DNA of 6,298 nt. It comes from Candidatus Geoarchaeota archaeon. GTDB taxonomy: Archaea; Thermoproteota; Thermoprotei; Gearchaeales; WAQG01. Positions within the stretch are counted from its first letter, which is position 1. Each line of letters begins with the position of its first letter. The notes under the pieces were generated by a model. That model worked only from the letters and a program-made list of their open reading frames with translations, did not search any database and was not told the origin of the DNA. Both the position numbers and the translations under genes were made by a program. The stretch lies in NCBI GenBank assembly GCA_015520395.1, contig WAQG01000177.1:1-6298 (forward strand). The letters are read 5' to 3'. Positions 4,276 through 6,298 of the stretch are shown here, piece by piece.

Positions 4276-5649
4276 GTGGATTTCTTGCACTACGACCTGG
4301 TAGTTTTAGGCGGCGGGGCAGCAGGGTTCTCTGCCGCGACGGTTGCTGCCGAACGAGGCGCTAAAGTTCTCCTGGTGAGTCGGGGCCCCCTAGGTGGCAC
4401 ATGTGTGAACTATGGTTGTGTACCGACGAAATTCATGTTGTCAAGGTTATCGGTAGCTAAGAAGTTAGGTGTAGCTGTGGGGTTAAAGGAGCTTTTAAGT
4501 GAGGCGAAAAGGGTTTCCTCGGAATTAAGGAAAGAAAGGTATGAGTCGCTTCTCGAGTCGCTCGGCATAGATTATGTTGAGGGTACGGCGAGGTTCAGTG
4601 ATAAAGGTGTGTTAGAGGTTGAGGGGAAGGAAATCAGGTATAGGAGCGCGGTTATAGCTGTCGGGGCCAAGACTTGGAGACCACCCATAAAAGGGCTTAA
4701 CGAGGCTGAGGACAGGATACTGGATAACGAGAAGCTTTTCACCCTTGAGGTGGATCCCTCGAAAATCGTGATCTTAGGCGGAAGGGCTCAGGGTGTAGAG
4801 ATAGCTCAGATCATGGCTCGGAGCGGAGTTAATGTGACATTGTTGCAGAGGAGCCCCCGACTGCTTCCCCAGGAGGAGCCGGAAGTCGGTTTGCTCTTAG
4901 AACAAGTCCTGAGCGAGGATGGCGTAGGGGTTGAAACTGGTGTATCCCTGTTAGGTGTGAAGAGAACACATAGTGGTGTGAGGATATATTATCGCGACAA
5001 AAAAGGCGTCGAGAAGACGGAGGACGCCGACTACATATATTTGGCGACAGGCAGGAAACCCGTACTAGAGGGGCTAGGACTAGAGAAGGTGGGTGTACGC
5101 GTCTCCTCCGAGGGCTTCATAGTAGTCGATGAGCATCTCCGGGCTGCTGAAGGGATCTATGCTGCTGGCGATTGTATAAATGGGTACATGTTAGAACCTG
5201 TAGCGGCAAGGGAGGGCTATATTGCTGCTATGAATGCCCTGGGCGGTAACCTGGTCATGGACTATACCATAGTGCCCCGCGCCGTCTTCACGGACCCAGA
5301 GTTTGCCAGAGTAGGTATGACGGAAAGAGAGTTCATGGAGAAGACTGGTGTTTGTGCGTGCAGAGTGGTGGACATTACACACATACCTAAGGCGAAGATT
5401 TTAGGCTACAATAAGGGATTCATTAAAATGATTGTAGACCCAGGAACCAGGAGAATCGTTGGTGTGCACATGGTTGCGCCGAACGCGGCCGAGGCTATAC
5501 ACGAGGCGGCGCTAGCTATGAGGAGCGGCATGACAATTGACGATATTATAGATGCTGTGCATGTTTTCCCGACAATCTCGGAGGCGTTGAAATACGCGGC
5601 TTTGGCGTTTTACAGAGACGTGTCTAAAATGCCATGCTGCCTACTATAA
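4276..5649 (+). CDS. merA: Mercuric reductase
   Basis: This cytoplasmic flavoprotein is predicted to reduce Hg(II) to volatile Hg(0) with NAD(P)H. Length is 457 residues with no N-terminal metal-binding domain. In order: FAD-binding LGGGAAG (11-17), redox-active CVNYGC (Cys43, Cys48), NAD(P)-binding LGGRAQGVE (167-175), second FAD motif IYAAGDC (294-300), and the dimerisation domain from about 330 (AVFTDPEFARVG). Two features separate MerA from dihydrolipoamide dehydrogenase: the C-terminal Cys454-Cys455 pair (MPCCLL), which delivers mercury, and VHVFPTISE, where Phe431 replaces the dehydrogenase catalytic His of HPT. The Tyr after FP in Tn501-type MerA is Thr433 here. GTG at 4276 suits leaderless initiation from the TATA box; TTG at 4285, 6 nt after GGTG at 4275-4278, would give a protein starting MHYDLVVLGG. 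No merR, merH or transporter is in view. Composition is AT-richer than the flanks, consistent with acquisition. Confidence 0.9.
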   Translation: MDFLHYDLVVLGGGAAGFSAATVAAERGAKVLLVSRGPLGGTCVNYGCVPTKFMLSRLSVAKKLGVAVGLKELLSEAKRVSSELRKERYESLLESLGIDYVEGTARFSDKGVLEVEGKEIRYRSAVIAVGAKTWRPPIKGLNEAEDRILDNEKLFTLEVDPSKIVILGGRAQGVEIAQIMARSGVNVTLLQRSPRLLPQEEPEVGLLLEQVLSEDGVGVETGVSLLGVKRTHSGVRIYYRDKKGVEKTEDADYIYLATGRKPVLEGLGLEKVGVRVSSEGFIVVDEHLRAAEGIYAAGDCINGYMLEPVAAREGYIAAMNALGGNLVMDYTIVPRAVFTDPEFARVGMTEREFMEKTGVCACRVVDITHIPKAKILGYNKGFIKMIVDPGTRRIVGVHMVAPNAAEAIHEAALAMRSGMTIDDIIDAVHVFPTISEALKYAALAFYRDVSKMPCCLL

Positions 5650-5692
5650 AACATTCTTTTAGTTGTTTATGAATAAAAAAGGTTTAGTGATG
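5650..5692. terminator. T-rich convergent terminator region
   Basis: The 43 bases between the convergent stops of merA and the acyl-CoA ligase carry T-rich tracts on both strands: TTCTTTTAGTTGTTT on the plus strand just after merA, and CCTTTTTTATT on the minus strand (complement of about 5674-5684). T-runs without a required hairpin are the usual archaeal termination signal. The abrupt return to GC-rich sequence also happens here. Confidence 0.6.
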
Positions 5693-6298
5693 CTACCCGG
5701 AAACCAGCACCTTTCCATACTTTTCGCGAAGGGCACGCTTGTTGATTTTGCCTACGCTGGTCTTGGGGAGCTCCGTCGTTATGATGACCTTGTCGGGAAG
5801 CCACCACTTGGGTATCGTACCCTTCTCCACGAACTGTTTGAGGTGCTCCATGATGTCCTCGGGCTTCAGCTTGTCCTCGTATCCTGGGCGGGGCACTATG
5901 ACAGCTATGGGCCGCTCGCCCCACTTGGGGTGCTCAGCCGCTATTACCGCTGCTTCGCCTACCATGGGGTGCTGGCTTATCAAGTCCTCTAGGCGTAGAG
6001 AGGAGATCCACTCACCTCCGCTCTTAATGACGTCCTTCTCTCTGTCCATTATCAGGACGTGGCCGTGTTCGTCCCATGCCGCTATGTCGCCGGTGTGGAA
6101 CCAGCCTCCCCTCCAGGCCTTGCTGGTCTTCTCAGGATCCTTATAGTACTCGCGGGTCACCCAGGGGGTCCTTACCACTATTTCGCCCATGGTCTTGCCG
6201 TCTCTGGGCACGTCCCTCATCTCCTCATCCACCACGCGGAGCTGGACGAAGGGTATCGGGAGGCCGGTGCGCTGGGCCATGAGTTCCCACTTCTCCTC
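5693..6298 (-). CDS. Acyl-CoA synthetase (AMP-forming), C-terminal 201 residues, 5' end outside window
   Basis: This belongs to the ANL adenylate-forming superfamily and activates a carboxylic acid to its CoA thioester through an acyl-AMP. The frame is open to the window edge (EEKWEL precedes the Met at 6280), so that Met is internal and about two thirds of a usual 540-570 residue protein lies outside. Numbered from that Met: GEIVVRTPWVTREYY (32-46), GWFHTGD (59-65) with the ATP-ribose-binding Asp65, the hinge DREKDVIKSGGEWIS (79-93), HPKWGERP, and the adenylation lysine Lys178 in PKTSVGKINKR. The KSGGEWIS and HPKWGERP forms are typical of medium- and long-chain fatty acyl-CoA ligases; exact chain length cannot be read. 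It is GC-rich like the left flank and converges on merA. It probably marks native chromosome right of the island. Confidence 0.95.
   Translation of the reverse strand, partial: EEKWELMAQRTGLPIPFVQLRVVDEEMRDVPRDGKTMGEIVVRTPWVTREYYKDPEKTSKAWRGGWFHTGDIAAWDEHGHVLIMDREKDVIKSGGEWISSLRLEDLISQHPMVGEAAVIAAEHPKWGERPIAVIVPRPGYEDKLKPEDIMEHLKQFVEKGTIPKWWLPDKVIITTELPKTSVGKINKRALREKYGKVLVSG

Noticed and set aside
4276..5649. Dihydrolipoamide dehydrogenase
   Set aside because: The catalytic His of the HPT motif is Phe431, and the protein ends with a Cys-Cys pair, both characteristic of MerA.
1..6298. CRISPR array
   Set aside because: No regularly spaced short repeats were seen. The only long repeat is the pair of tRNA-derived copies.

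Overview
The window looks like a hyperthermophilic crenarchaeon, probably a Desulfurococcales relative. Arginine is mostly AGG/AGA and isoleucine often ATA. GTG and TTG starts are used, TATA boxes lie about 25 bases before inferred transcript starts, and the tRNA gene encodes its own CCA. I cannot name the species from sequence alone.

Three compositional zones are visible. The left flank (about 1-1540) is GC-rich. It holds the C-terminal part of an aldo/keto reductase, a small C2H2 zinc-finger protein with a clear promoter, an intact tRNA-Pro(UGG), and a short reading frame that starts just after the tRNA. The right flank (from about 5690) is GC-rich again and carries the C-terminal third of an acyl-CoA ligase on the minus strand. 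Between them, about 1540-5660, is a largely AT-richer accessory segment.

The accessory segment has two parts. The first, 1417-4086, lies between the intact tRNA-Pro and a 57-bp copy of that tRNA's 3' portion (4087-4143, 56/57 identical), the arrangement left by an element integrated at a tRNA gene. No integrase is visible. This part contains a minus-strand operon remnant: a 5'-truncated, multiply frameshifted radical SAM/SPASM protein (4086-3568), whose stop overlaps by 4 nt the start of an intact 580-residue ABC exporter (3571-1829). Reading across four frame changes restores the complete seven-cysteine SPASM signature. A SPASM maturase followed by an exporter is typical of peptide-modification (RiPP-like) loci, so this is probably the relic of such a system. 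No precursor peptide was found, so that role is inference.

The second part, 4144-5660, has a TATA box and a 457-residue flavoprotein disulfide reductase. A CVNYGC redox pair, a C-terminal Cys-Cys pair and replacement of the dihydrolipoamide dehydrogenase catalytic histidine by phenylalanine mark it as mercuric reductase (MerA). No other mer gene is in view. MerA and the acyl-CoA ligase converge on a short T-rich terminator region.

Overall this appears to be a tRNA-Pro-associated accessory island carrying a mercury-detoxification gene and a decayed peptide maturase next to a still-intact exporter.
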